Assembly: GCA_002803225.1 (NCBI GenBank)
Contig: NXFV01001534.1
Coordinates: 1 to 37,026 of the forward strand
DNA: 37,026 nucleotides
DNA from: Gamarada debralockiae
Lineage: Eukaryota > Ascomycota > Leotiomycetes > Helotiales > Hyphodiscaceae
Direction of reading: 5' to 3'
The notes beneath the pieces were generated by a model, which worked only from the letters and a program-made list of their open reading frames with translations, was not told the origin of the DNA and did no database searches. The position numbers were made by a program, and so were the translations under genes. Positions 10,551 to 21,638 of this stretch are shown one piece after another. Numbering within the stretch: the first letter of the stretch is position 1; each line of letters begins with the position of its first letter.

Positions 10551-13066
10551 CTACCACGCAATATCGGGCCCGTTACCATCTACAATGTCAGCTAGATGTC
10601 GAGGCGGAGGTAAAGGAGGAGGAACAGGGCCTTTGATATTTTGTATAGACATTAGTCTGGATACACTCTGAGGCAAGGACTCCAAGCTGTACGAACTGGA
10701 CTTTCGAAAACGGTCGGAGGAGTTCGAATCATGCACATAGATCTCGGGTAGAGGTAGAGCTCCTGGTGTCCCTTCCACCGATTCTCCAGGAGGCGATGGA
10801 GGGTCGCCGCTCGAGGATGGGAGTTCATGTTGGTCTGGTGTCGTCTCACCCCAGTTCCACATAAAATCTGCATCAACCTCCATCTCGAAATCTCGCACTA
10901 AATTATCCCACCCCTCCCAACTCATCTCTAAATCCGAAGATGTGTTTCCACTAAGTGCCAGGCCGCCAAGTGTCACATTATCAAGCAGCCACGGGATTTG
11001 TAGCTGCTGGAGTATCGGCTCACTGTTGGACACGACATTTCCGGAACTCCCGATTGAGCTTGGATAGCGGCCATCGAAGCTGGTTTGTCGTGACCGATGC
11101 TGTGTTGCATACTGAGGTGGACGTGGAGGCGATACTGTGAGCGAGAGGCCTTGTCCGAATGCAAGTTGGTGGCGACTAAGTTGTAGTTGCTGGGCGTGGG
11201 AATACCCAGGTCCAGGTTGTGGTAAGCCGGCCGCACTGGATGGCTTCTGAGGAGACTGGTTTTCTACAAGGGGTGTCGTGTCTAATTCAGCACGTGGAGT
11301 CTGACTTTCGAAGAGGTCCCATTCTTCTTCACCAAAAGACTCAAGGTCAGAACTTGAATCGCTAGGCTGGGGCCTTGTGTCTTCGGTTGTATTCTCGGCA
11401 TCTGCCAAGGTGTCTTTGTCGTACCCTGGAATTCTCTCTGTATCGATTAGTCTCGTCTATATTCCAGGAAGAGAATGGATACATACTACTGTTCCAGGTG
11501 TAAGTTGGACGTTGAACTGAATCGAGGGAGATCCCATCGCTGACTGGGTCAGTATCACTGGCCCAAGGCGAAGTATTTTGGACTTGACCCGAGTGTGAAG
11601 AAGGATTTACATTCCATCGTATTCTTCTCTGCCGATCCATCCGCGCTTGATCTCTTTGGCGCTTCAACTCCCTTTGTTCTGGCGTTAGTACTGGTCTAGG
11701 TGGTCCATATACTAAATCGACGTCTCGTTGCAATTGATGATATGGTGTTGTTGGCTTGTTATTGATCACTCGAATGATAACTCGCTTGAATATGCCCGGT
11801 TTATCCTCTGGTTCGTTGTCTCCATTTCCTTGGCTGGTGATGTTACCAGGAACTGTTTTTGAAGGGATTCGTTTGTCCGCTCTGGGCTCTTCATCTTCTG
11901 TACGAAATAACATCTTGCACCCAGGGTTTTTGCTTTTGAGTCGTCAGTAAGACTGACCAAGGGAAGCTGGGTCAAAATGGATGTTACCACTCAACTAGTA
12001 CCCCCTTCTTCTCCTTCGAGACTGTATCGCATTTCGGACACACCACGCTGGACCCCCCAGCATTCTTGAAGATTATGCTCATGTCAATCTTTCGTCCTGG
12101 TCTACAAAAAAAGGACCACGGCCGATGCCGGGAGAAACGGAATCGTGTCAAACTGTCTTCAACAGCATATTCACGTTTTAGGACTTTCTTGCTGCCGGGT
12201 AGTGTTCGGAAGTGAGAAGCGAGAATGTCCTCAAATACCTTGATCTATCAGTTCTCTGTCTTTAACAGCTTCAAGGGAGCCACCCGCGACGTACCTCCCA
12301 TGAGACTACGAGTTCGAGGGGAATGGGTATCAGTTTACCATGGGCGTCTTCTAATGTCATAGGGTCTTGCTTCCAGCAGGAAGCAAATCCCATTGGGGGT
12401 GCGGATTGTTCGGAGTCTTTCGCGCGTAATGTCTCGACAGCTTTTCTCATCGCCGTGATATCCTCTTGAAGCTTCGTGCTGCAATTGTTTCTTTAGTGAC
12501 ACAAGATTCCGGGATAAGAGAACGTTGAACTTACATATTTGCAATAACCTGGTTGATATCTTCTGTTCTTGGTGGTTGTTGAACTGTGCTCAACGTTCGA
12601 CGTGCAGCAATGAGAGAGGCACCTTCCTCTCTGACCATATCGCTCTTGCGTTGCAGCTCCAGCTCCATACCTATCAGGGCGGCTCTAGACATCGGTGCAT
12701 CCTTGTATGGGATCAGTCTATAATCAATTAGGTCCTTGCAGCGAGGTTTCCTTGGAAGGAGGGAACTGACGCAGCCATCGGCGCAGCTGTCTCGAGGTCA
12801 CTCGATCTGCTCCGGGAAGTAAGCCGAGTCGCCAGACGGCGTTCGTTTCTGTATTTCTGGCATCCCCATTTCTCGAGATGGTTCTTGTATGCTCGGATAC
12901 TAGCTATAATTTAGTTTCAAATAAATAAAAAGGGTCAAGAGATCACTTACCATCTATCAAAGTCGTATTTCTCTTTCATAAGTGCGCGCACTTCTTCGAG
13001 AGGTTTGCCTTCAATCAAGTAAAGCTGTTTAATATCCTTCTCGACGTCTCTCCAGTTCTTCGCCAT
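10551..13066 (-). CDS. Clr5-domain protein with ubiquitin-like domain and Cys4 zinc ribbon (727 aa)
   Basis: Seven exons are supported: 12951-13066, 12771-12899, 12535-12717, 12295-12478, 11988-12238, 11487-11932 and 10551-11425. The six introns are 51-61 bp and reading phase is kept at every junction. Residues 1-55 match the fungal Clr5 domain: NWRDVEKDIKQLYLIEGKPL, later AYKNHLEKWGCQKY. Residues of about 180-262 match the fungal ubiquitin-like domain ULD_2 (PMTLEDAHGKLIPIPLELV, then HRPWSFFCRPGRKIDMSIIF). A zinc-ribbon-like set follows: C271, C274, C288 and C293. Splicing at 11933-11987 creates the second cysteine pair. The alternative without that splice is a stop after residue 288. The last 430 residues are hydrophilic, Ser/Pro-rich and mostly disordered. 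The function is unknown; a nuclear or signalling scaffold role is only a guess. An alternative is two separate genes split near 11984. Confidence 0.75.
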
Positions 13067-13959
13067 GTCGTATTTCGCGAATCCCAAGTTAAATGCACGA
13101 TTGCGGGCTCAAGGCGGGACGATGCCGAACGATCGAGGAGCAGCCTTGTGGACTAGTAGCCTCGTTCTTGAATTAGAATGTGGACGTAATTTTTCAACAT
13201 CACTTTTGGGAAGTGCAGTGTCGCCGAATTGATGAGAACAAGCCAATAAATAGGCTTTATATCGCAAGAAGTCAAGGGAAGTACTCAACTTTGGTTGAAA
13301 ATTGAAATGAATGAGAGGGCAGAGGTTATTATATCCATTTTTGCGATGAAAGGTGGGTTAATTCTAATCAATGAGTGGGCATTTGGTTCGCAAGAAACTG
13401 GCGAACCGCCATAGAGCCGCGACCCCAGTTGCCTAAGAATTGACAAGAAAAACGGCAAGGGCTTGCTCCGGTGAGCGTAATGGGGCGGGGGAAAGTTGTA
13501 GCGCGAGGGTGCGGACCGCCACAAAAAGAGTTTGCCTAACGAGTAACGAGGCGACATTAAATCTGATCACTGCCGGTTCTTCGCCAATAGAATCGCTTAA
13601 AAGCTGCACTTTGAGGGGCAAGGGCAGAATATTGTATCCGAAAAGCTGGCTTCTCTAGAATGTCCACTGCAGCATCGCTCGTTTCCATCATTCATACGAG
13701 CGGATTGGTTTGATCATGCCCAATAATTCAGGGATGATGTGTTTAGAAAGTGCAGTTTTCAAATCTGCCCTTTTGTCTCGTCATGATACATGACCACATG
13801 GTGGTGTTTCTTCTCCCAAGTATAATATCCACGATGTCCCAAATCTTCCTTTTCTGCCATTCGTACTTATCTCCTTTGTCTGGATACCCACGACATCTCT
13901 TACTTATATCCATTGCAAGACTTCTTCGGACTTCAAAACTCGTCACAAATTCGGCAAAC
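13067..13959. other. Divergent intergenic region
   Basis: About 0.9 kb between the start of the Clr5-domain gene (minus) and the start of the small gene at 13960 (plus). Both promoters must lie here. The stretch 13800-13955 is pyrimidine-rich upstream of the plus-strand ATG, as in fungal leaders. No gene is seen. Confidence 0.5.
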
Positions 13960-14642
13960 ATGGCGCGCGAGTCGTCTTCCTCCACCAAGTCACGAAAGAC
14001 CAAGCAAGACCTCCCACTTGAGGTAGATCTCCGTCGTTCTAAGAAGAGGTAACCCGCTTTCCAGTATTTATTAGAGCCTTATACTCCATATCGATCTCTG
14101 CTCGAAGGTTAGATAGTTGCAAGTCGAGTCTTCACGCTGACCAAAGTAGCTCCAGCATGGAATCATCAGGCACTTCTCGAATGTCTTCCCGCTCTGCCCT
14201 CAGATCCTCAGTAAACGTCAAGCGGGGTTCACCGTCTCAAGATCTTCGAGTACGGGCCTTTCCGGACTCCGCCGCCACTTCATGGTGTTCCCACGACCCT
14301 CTAGCTCCTCAAAGCCCATCGACCAACGCGAATCCAAGAACCCATAACAGCCCAATGCAATTCAGCGCTGCCAACCGTGGCATTGCATACCCACATCAAG
14401 ACATTGACCCTCATCTCTTGCATATCGGCGTGCAGTTCTATGAGATGACCGATGGAAGAACACAGATGATCGTGAGCCAGTCGGAGTGGAATGTAGATCC
14501 TCGGTACGCAACTCAGGCTCGACAAATAACATCCGATATGGCGCCGATGGAGCGCTATCAGCAGCAGACCATCCGCGATGAGCCATACGGGTACATGATA
14601 TATGATGAGGGGTACTTGACTGGGCCAAGTCGTGAATCGTGA
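13960..14642 (+). CDS. Small unrecognised basic/Ser-rich protein (193 aa)
   Basis: I do not recognise the family. Two exons are supported: 13960-14048 and 14150-14642. The 101-bp intron has donor GTAACC, a CGCTGACC branch site 10 bp before the acceptor, and acceptor AGTAG. The phase-2 junction keeps the frame. The N-terminus is basic and Ser-rich (MARESSSSTKSRKTKQ, then VDLRRSKK and a run of serines), resembling a disordered region with a possible nuclear localisation signal. The C-terminal third is more ordered, with HLLHIGVQFYEMTDGRTQM and a Tyr-rich end (PYGYMIYDEGYLTGPS). There are no membrane segments. The intact two-exon frame and clear composition argue for a real gene. Confidence 0.6.
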
Positions 14643-16031
14643 AGAGAGGCTCTGCGATTCTCAACTGGAGCTGGGATAGTGATGACTTGGAGTGAAGAGG
14701 TCTGGAGAATGCATAAAACTGCCCTTGGGATGAACTGGTAGTGAAATTGCTAGCATGAGTAATGACATTTGTTTCCGATCATTTTCGAGCTACTTGCCCA
14801 TCATGATCACTGCAACGAAGAGGGCATCAAGTATTGCCAAGTCATGATTAGGACTCTAGATGACCTAGGGCGCCATGAAACATTCCACATCATTCAAACC
14901 TTCACATCAGGCCTTGGAACGAATGGAAAGAAGACAGACAGATGCGATCAAAATATTGGGAGACAGAACGTACCTCCACCTCAACAATTAACCGCTAGAT
15001 GATTTGAGCGACTGCTCATCAGATCTGCTCAAGAACATGAAAGTAAACAGTAAACAGGAAAATTACTAACTTGACAGAGAATCCGAACAAGAAAAGGTTG
15101 AACTGTCAGCTTACTACGTCCTTGAATGCGCTCCTTCTGGTTGGCCCACCTCGTCTTTAGAGTGCTTCCGTCAAATCGCCTCGCACTTGAGAAAGTCGCG
15201 ACTTAACTCCGACCGAAGCGCGACGTTTTGGTCAGCTTGCAGGCCAAAGCCCCAACCATCAAACGTTTATTTAATTTGCGGGACGGATCCTGGTGATCAA
15301 AAAGAGTGAGAACTGTATCGGCTATTGAGCAGTGGGTGAGACAGAAAGAAAGGCTGTGCTCCTTGAACTCGAGGGGCAATCCGTGTGGCTTGATGTGCCT
15401 GAGGTTCAGGTTGTTTGAAGTATTTCAAGTGAAGTAGGACGACGAAAATGAAGCTTCACGAAACCCGAATCCGAGATGGTGAATCACGATCTCGGGTCCG
15501 AAAGGGTTCGTGCGATGCCCACGTGAAATTAATTTATCCGATCTCCTGCAAGCCTTGCCCCAAATCTGGCGCTAAACGACGGATGACAGCAACTTTTGAT
15601 TGGATATTGAGACGTTTTTGTGAGAAAAGTGGGGATGGATTTTGGAACTCGCGCATTCGCTCTTCTCCAAGGCCGAGTTGAGAGCGAGCAACATGATTTG
15701 CAAAAGCGACCCAAAGCATGCAGAGGATGGGGAGAGAACTCATCATGCTTTTTATCTCCACGGCTTTTTACGGACTTTTGATCATAAGCTTCATACTTTA
15801 TGGTACAAAGGGAGCCGTGCCCCAGCTTGTTATCAATCAGCATCTTTCTGTACTCCCATGTATCAATTCCAACTTCGTTCTTTTATCCGCTGATCAAACG
15901 GCTCCGCCCCGATCCTTACCTCACGCTGTCATAGCCTCTGTCGACCAAGAGCTTCGAAAATACACTAATTGGGCTTCATCATCCTCACCCTTTCGAGTTT
16001 GACTTGTTCAAGACCCAATTGCTCCATAGCC
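14643..16031. other. Long intergenic stretch upstream of the MFS gene
   Basis: About 1.4 kb with short overlapping frames only. The last few hundred bases should hold the promoter and leader of the transporter. The sequence just before ATG 16032 (CTCCATAGCCATGG) gives a good start context. No repeats or RNA genes were recognised. Confidence 0.5.
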
Positions 16032-17543
16032 ATGGTCTCAGAGATACCCTCCTCGAATTCCTCAACCATCGCAGACGAGAAGATCGCAGAAGTCAGCGAG
16101 AAAACAGCTTATGACGATGGCGGACCACGACGCGTTTCATCAGACAGACACTCCCTTGAGCGGATAGGAAGCCAAAACAAGTCAACAGAAGCCAATATAT
16201 TTCCAGAAAGAGAGGCAGAAGCGGAGGCAGATCTGGAGAAGGGTGGCGTGGTGCCAAAATCTGCGGCCGTTCCAGGCGGTATCAATCCTGCAGATTTCCC
16301 AGATGGGGGAATAGAGGCTTGGTTGGTGGTATTGGGAGGATGGTGCTGCTTGTTCTGCAGTTTTGGGTGGATCAATTGCATTGGTATTTTCCAGGAATAT
16401 TATCAGCTTAACCTGTTGAGCCAGTATTCGTCTTCGACTGTCTCCTGGATTCCTTCAATGGAGGTGTTTATGATGTTCTTTGGCGGTCCGATATTTGGAA
16501 AGGTCTTCGACAATTATGGCCCCCGATATCTGCTCCTTGGAGGAACCTTCTTCCACGTCTTCGGGCTGATGATGACTTCTCTCTCTACCGAATACTACCA
16601 GTTTCTGTTGGCACAAGGAGTATGCAGTTCTTTGGGAGCCAGCGCAGTTTTCTACGCGGCTATGAGCTCCATTGGAACCTGGTTCTTCAAGAAGCGTGCG
16701 ACAGCATTTGGAATTATGGCATCTGGATCCTCACTGGGTGGAGTCGTGATCCCTATAATGGTCTCGAAGCTCATCCCGAAGATCGGATTCCCTTGGACTA
16801 TGAGGGCGGCTGCATTTATGCTCCTGGGAATGTTGATAATTGCCAATTTTACCGTCAAGTCGAGACTGGCTCCTCAACCCAGAAAGCTAGAGATCATGGA
16901 GTTCATTCGTCCTTTGAAGGAGCCAGCATTTGCTTTTATCTGCATTGCATCTTTCATGTTTTTCTTCGGCACTTTCTTACCTTTCGACTTCGTCATCCTT
17001 CAGTAAGCTCATCCCAAAACTGTGGCGTTCTCGGGCTAACAGACACGCAGGGCTCAAAAAGATGGCATGTCAGCCAACCTGTCCTCATACCTTGTGTCGA
17101 TTCTGAATGCAGCTTCGATATTTGGTCGAATTTTGCCTGGGATTGTCGCCGACAAATTGGGCCGCTTCAATGTGATGATTATCACAACAGCTTTCTCAGC
17201 AGTAATTGTGCTAGCTCTCTGGCTGCCCTCGAAAGCAAACGCGCCCATCTTGGTCTTCTGCGTACTTTACGGATTCTCCTCCGGAGCATTCGTATCGATG
17301 GGACCTTCTCTCATCGCTCAGATCTCGCCCATTCGAGAGATAGGCGTGCGAAGCGGGACCTTCTTCCTGTGTGTCGCTTTTGCTGGCCTAACTGGAAATC
17401 CTATCGGTGGCGCTCTGGTCTCACAGGATAATGGAGGATTCTTGTATTTGCAAATCTTCTGTGGAGTCGCCATGGCCGTGGGATCTACTCTTTATGTTGC
17501 TTCGAGATGGGTGCAATGTGGGTTCAAGCTGAAGATTATATAA
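16032..17543 (+). CDS. MFS transporter, fungal monocarboxylate (MCT/MCH) type
   Basis: This is a plasma- or organelle-membrane carrier of the major facilitator superfamily, in the SLC16/MCH group. Fungal members move monocarboxylates, riboflavin or secondary metabolites. Exons are 16032-17002 and 17051-17543 with a 48-bp intron (GTAAGC...CGCAG), giving 487 residues. The first 95 or so residues are hydrophilic and charged. The transmembrane part starts at the family hallmark [15 protein letters not shown], followed by [14 protein letters not shown], where MCT proteins have G.FQ.YY. About 12 membrane helices are visible in two blocks with a central loop near [12 protein letters not shown]. The open frame extends upstream to a TTG, but ATG 16032 has a good context. 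A Zn2Cys6 regulator follows on the same strand, 530 bp downstream. The substrate is unknown. Confidence 0.88.
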
Positions 17544-18073
17544 GGATTTAGAGTGCTTCTTTGCATTTCTGATGAGGATTATATAGCATAAGATACCGCA
17601 AGCGCGTCATTATAAGCGGGAGCAGATAGATGAGATGAAGAATAGATAATAGATAAAGTCCTCTCCTGATGCCACTTCATCTCCCACCCCTCCCTCGTGG
17701 AGGATAGCCCGAACAAATCATACTGAAGCTGTTGAACAATCTCTCCGCGAGGATAGTCCAGAATCAAGATACAAATGAAATATACGAGCCCTAAGGAGTT
17801 GCAATGCGTCGAATATATCTCGTCTAAGAAACGTAGAACAGAGCTCGTGATTCGCCAAGACGAGGCTCCAGCGTGTGGCACAGTTTGCCCCGAGGCTGAG
17901 ATCTGAAACACCAACTCCATCGACCTTCTACATCTTCATCACAACTCCGAATTCTGCAACGAATCCTATTCAAAAACAAGTTGCGAGTAAGACCATATTC
18001 TACAATCCTGGCCTTAGCCCATCTAGAATCCGAGTCTCTTCATCGCCCACCCCTTCATCGTCCACCAATCAAG
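17544..18073. other. Intergenic stretch between MFS and regulator genes
   Basis: 530 bp holding the transporter 3' end and the regulator promoter. The region just before ATG 18074 is CA/CT-rich. An open frame on the minus strand at 17579-17920 has no family resemblance and is probably chance. Confidence 0.5.
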
Positions 18074-19890
18074 ATGTCACGTGCAAGCAGGGGTTGCCTG
18101 ATGTGCCGCCAAAGACGTGTAAAAGTAGGCATTTCTCTTCCACCTGATCGATTCATTCTTAATCCTACACAGTGCGATGAAGGCCGTCCCTCATGCAAAC
18201 GCTGCGTTGCTCGCAACGAAGTCTGCGAAGGCTATCGTGATGAGGCCACGCTTCTCTTCCGTTCTGAAAATGAGAAGGCTGCGCGGAAAGTCGCTCGTCG
18301 TCGTGCTTCTGCTGAGAACATATCACGACCAACTCCTCCCCATTCTAGTCGGACGTCAAGTGTCACTCCATCAGTTGCACCCACGCCTCCTGGTTTGAAT
18401 TCCAGTGTCTACGCCCCTAGTATATCTGTCTCCAGCATTTCTAGCCCTTCGGACGGAGGAGTACCTATCGCCGAGGATCCTACTGACCTGTCTGCTGGAC
18501 TGAGCTACAGTCTGAATCTCTCCAATCCCTATCCTTGGGTCAAGAATGCTCCTCCAGCATCGAAGTCTTCTGTGGAGGATCAAGTTGTCGATCAATTCTT
18601 CGAGAAGTATGTCATGTATCCATGCAACAATGGCTCTTCTCCTGGATTCCTAGAGCATCTTCCATCATTGTTCAAAGAGGGGAAGGCAGAGGGTAGAGTA
18701 GCATTACGCTGGGCTGTTCGCGCGGCGTCCTATGCCAGTCTTTCCAACGAGCAGAACAACCCAGCCCTGGGAAATAAGGCACTGGAATGCTATGGTCTGG
18801 CACTCTCGGCTCTCGGGGAGGCGTTGTCAGATCCTTCCATGGTACCGAATGATCATGAATTCATGACCATTGTGGTACTGGATATATTTGAGGTCAGTTT
18901 TTCCGATCTTTCGGGCCTGTCAACTAATCAGCGCTCCCAGGCCGTACATTTAGGAGATCAATGCTCAAAGGGTTCACATGCTGAGGGTATGGCTTCAATT
19001 CTCCGCCTACGAGGAGAATATCAGATATACGGCACGCGAGGATGGAGTTTATTCCGGCTGTCACATCACCGTCTAGTAACTACCCCTCAATTTTCGTCTT
19101 ATCATAGCCAGCTAACATTTCAAAGCAACGACAACAACTAGCATTTAAACAAAAGCCCCTTCCTGAATCAGATGTATGGTTAGAATCACTCAACGACTCG
19201 CTCCCTGAAGTCAAGATTGAGAAAGAGAACCACCAAATCAGTAAAATCTGTGAACGAGCACGAGAACTACTGAGGAAGATCGATGAAACTAATTTGCCAC
19301 TTGAAGAAATGGTGGAGATGATGAAGGAGATCAACACTCTTGATCAGGCTGCTACGACGTGGCGACATGGCCCTGCCTGGACTTACAAGACCTTTCATCG
19401 TTCGCAAATCACCCAGGATGAAGACATCCTTTCCAAGTTGCCAGAGCATATCCAACTTCACCGCGATGTCTGGATTGCTTATGAATGGAACTATCACCGG
19501 ACGGCGCGGATTATCATGCATGAGCATCTCCTGGAATGTTTGGATCGCCTTCACAGCATGTGCAACGGAGATCAAGCTGCTCTTCGACCAGTTCTATGCT
19601 CGTTTGAGGAGAGTTCGATCACAATTATCAGGGGCCTGGTGGATGAAATACTTTCGACAGTGCCTCAGTCACTGGGAGATATTGATCACGAAGGCAACCT
19701 TGTGGACAATCTACCTGGAACGAAATCATGTAAAGGTATCGGTGGGTACTTCCTCCTTTGGTCCATCAAGATCATCAAATCGACTCGATCCGCTACCTCA
19801 CAACAGAGGATGGCCGGTGAAGCTGTCTTTGAGCGGATTAGGGAATGCACGGGGATGAAGGCAGTTTTGGGGGATGCTAGCAAGATTTGA
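18074..19890 (+). CDS. Zn(II)2Cys6 transcription factor
   Basis: This is a fungal binuclear zinc-cluster regulator (DNA-binding, nuclear). Exons are 18074-18124, 18173-18892, 18941-19075 and 19126-19890, giving 556 residues. The cluster is C8-x2-C11-x6-C18-x6-C25-x2-C28-x6-C35, beginning GCLMCRQRRVK. Intron 1 lies exactly between K17 and C18, so splicing is essential to complete the zinc cluster. A Ser/Pro-rich linker covers about residues 60-155. A helical fungal-regulator middle region follows (for example DQFFEKYVMYP and MVPNDHEFMTIVVLDIFE). The second intron (48 bp, donor GTCAGT, CTAAT branch) has no in-frame stop, so retention would only insert 16 residues. The target is unknown; the MFS gene upstream and the cupin gene downstream are candidates by position. 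Confidence 0.88.
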
Positions 19891-20050
19891 GGCTTTTGAA
19901 TTCGCATACATCACTGCACAAACTTGCCAATATATCGATATAGCATTGGGGGATTCAAGCAAGATCTAATTATTACACCGACTAGCTCCAAAATATCCAA
20001 ACAAGCATCGCAATATATCCCTCCATCTACACCACCACTCGAACACCACA

Positions 20051-20605
20051 TCATTTCTTAAAAACAGTCTCCTCAAGTGCCCTCCCATCATCAAGAACGA
20101 TCTTCTCCGCACCAACCATAACAAACATCATCCGACACACCTCAGTTCCCCGATTAATCCACTCATGATTCACGCCCTTCTGCACAATGAACTCTCCCGC
20201 TTTAATCGTCTTCTCTTCTCCACCATCCAGCCTCAATACAATTTCCCCGCTTATAACAGCTGCGTAGTCGAGGGATAGAGTGCGATGCATGGGTGCTGCG
20301 CCACCGGGCTGGATGTCGGTGGTGCCGAAGAACACGCCGTTAGGTGGGCAGCGGGGGAGTGTTTGGGAGAGGTCTGGTGGGGAGGTGGTGTTTGAGGCGG
20401 GGATAGAGATGCGCGAGTGGAAACGCGCGAAGGATGAGGCTTGGGGACCGCTGGGGCGTGTTAGTGTGTGGTTAGAGGGATGGGGTGATGGATGAACGTA
20501 CAAGGGAAAGAAAGGAGCGACTTGGGAGTCAGATGCGAAGACTGAGGTGCCGTCCGCAGTGTGCGTGGTGACGACAAGGCGTGGTGCTGGGAGTTGAGCT
20601 GCCAT
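20051..20605 (-). CDS. Small cupin-domain protein (167 aa)
   Basis: This is a single cupin fold. Exons are 20502-20605 and 20051-20450 with a 51-bp intron (GTACGT...CCCAG). The splice joins APFFPF to GPQASSFARF. The intron has no in-frame stop, so retention would only add 17 residues. Motif 1 is visible as PMHRTLSLDYAAVISGEIVL, followed by LDGGEEKTIKAGEF and motif 2 VQKGVNHEWINRG. His residues H (PMHR) and H (NHEW) are candidate metal ligands, but the first motif lacks the usual HxH pair. The family resembles small fungal cupins often found near oxidoreductase or metabolite genes. Catalytic activity cannot be inferred. The gene converges on the Zn2Cys6 gene, with 160 bp between the stops. Confidence 0.85.
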   Translation of the reverse strand: MAAQLPAPRLVVTTHTADGTSVFASDSQVAPFFPLYVHPSPHPSNHTLTRPSGPQASSFARFHSRISIPASNTTSPPDLSQTLPRCPPNGVFFGTTDIQPGGAAPMHRTLSLDYAAVISGEIVLRLDGGEEKTIKAGEFIVQKGVNHEWINRGTEVCRMMFVMVGAEKIVLDDGRALEETVFKK

Positions 20606-21638
20606 TTTGATAGGTAATTGAAGGTTGTTTGTTTGAAGAGGATCTTCTTAAATTGGTTTGACTTGAGTGTGTAGTGAAGCTTGAGACTTGAGGAAGTGAT
20701 GATTGTGAATGTGATGAGGAATCTCAATTCCCCCAGGAAATCTCCAACATTATATACAACTCAATGATGCGGCGCAGCCCGCACTTTCAAAAAAGCGCAT
20801 TTGCGGCGCTGTCGTTATGTCCATGCAAGGCTGGATTTTAGCCTTCTTTCGCCCGCCCTTCCTAAAGAGGCGTTTTGAGAGAGGCACAGTTTGGCCAATC
20901 AAATTTGGGTGGGGCTGCAGAAAGCTGAAAGTCTGAAACTGCGACCAGCCAAGGGGAACCCCAACAAGCGATTGACATAGTAAATCCGACATCCCAAACT
21001 TGGGTTTCGTCCCGAGAGGAAGAGGAAGATATCCCCGTTCGGGTCGGTCTTAGTGAAGCCCTGTTAAAATGCCTCAGCGCTTGGTGAAGTACCGGATCGA
21101 ATCCTGAAAGGGGAATTCGCTGCGATCTGGTCTTTTGGACTACTTCATAACTCGGTGCTTAAGTCCATGAGAGCAATTAGGGAGTCCAGCATGACGGTCT
21201 TTAACAAGAAAGGTATCAGAGACGATGACGAAGTCCGTGGTTGAATTTCAATTTGAAGGATAATGGGCCGGTGTGCGGTAAGTGACGAATATTGCACTGA
21301 AAGGTCCAGTCCAGCAACCACGCGACCGTTCAACCGTTTATTGATATGGATTTTGCAACCAACTCTGTCAACCACTGAAAGTAAGTGAGTGATTCGAGTT
21401 TTCAAATCCGATTTTGATGAGTGAACCTCGTCACGTTTCGTCCGAACTCGTTCTGGTTGCCCTGTCAACGAATAGGCGATTTTGGGAGGCACCTGAAATC
21501 GAACACCCAGAATCGTCATTATTGTGTGCAACGACAGTAAATTTGGCAGAGGACAAGTGACTCTCCAACAGAGCAATTGGGGCGTGTTTCTTTTTCATTT
21601 GCCTAATTCTTCATATCTTCTTCATCAATTGTTACACG
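20606..21638. other. Divergent intergenic region (cupin and kinesin promoters)
   Basis: About 1.03 kb between the divergent starts of the cupin gene (minus) and the kinesin gene (plus). It includes a TATA-like site for the cupin gene and a CCAAT-type sequence near 20892. No gene is supported; the open frame at 21145-21576 (minus) looks like chance. Confidence 0.5.
20750..20756 (-). promoter_or_regulatory. TATA-like box upstream of the cupin gene
   Basis: The minus strand reads TATATAA about 145 bases upstream of the cupin ATG. Distance and sequence fit a TATA box with a leader of roughly 100 bases. This is inference from position only. Confidence 0.35.
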
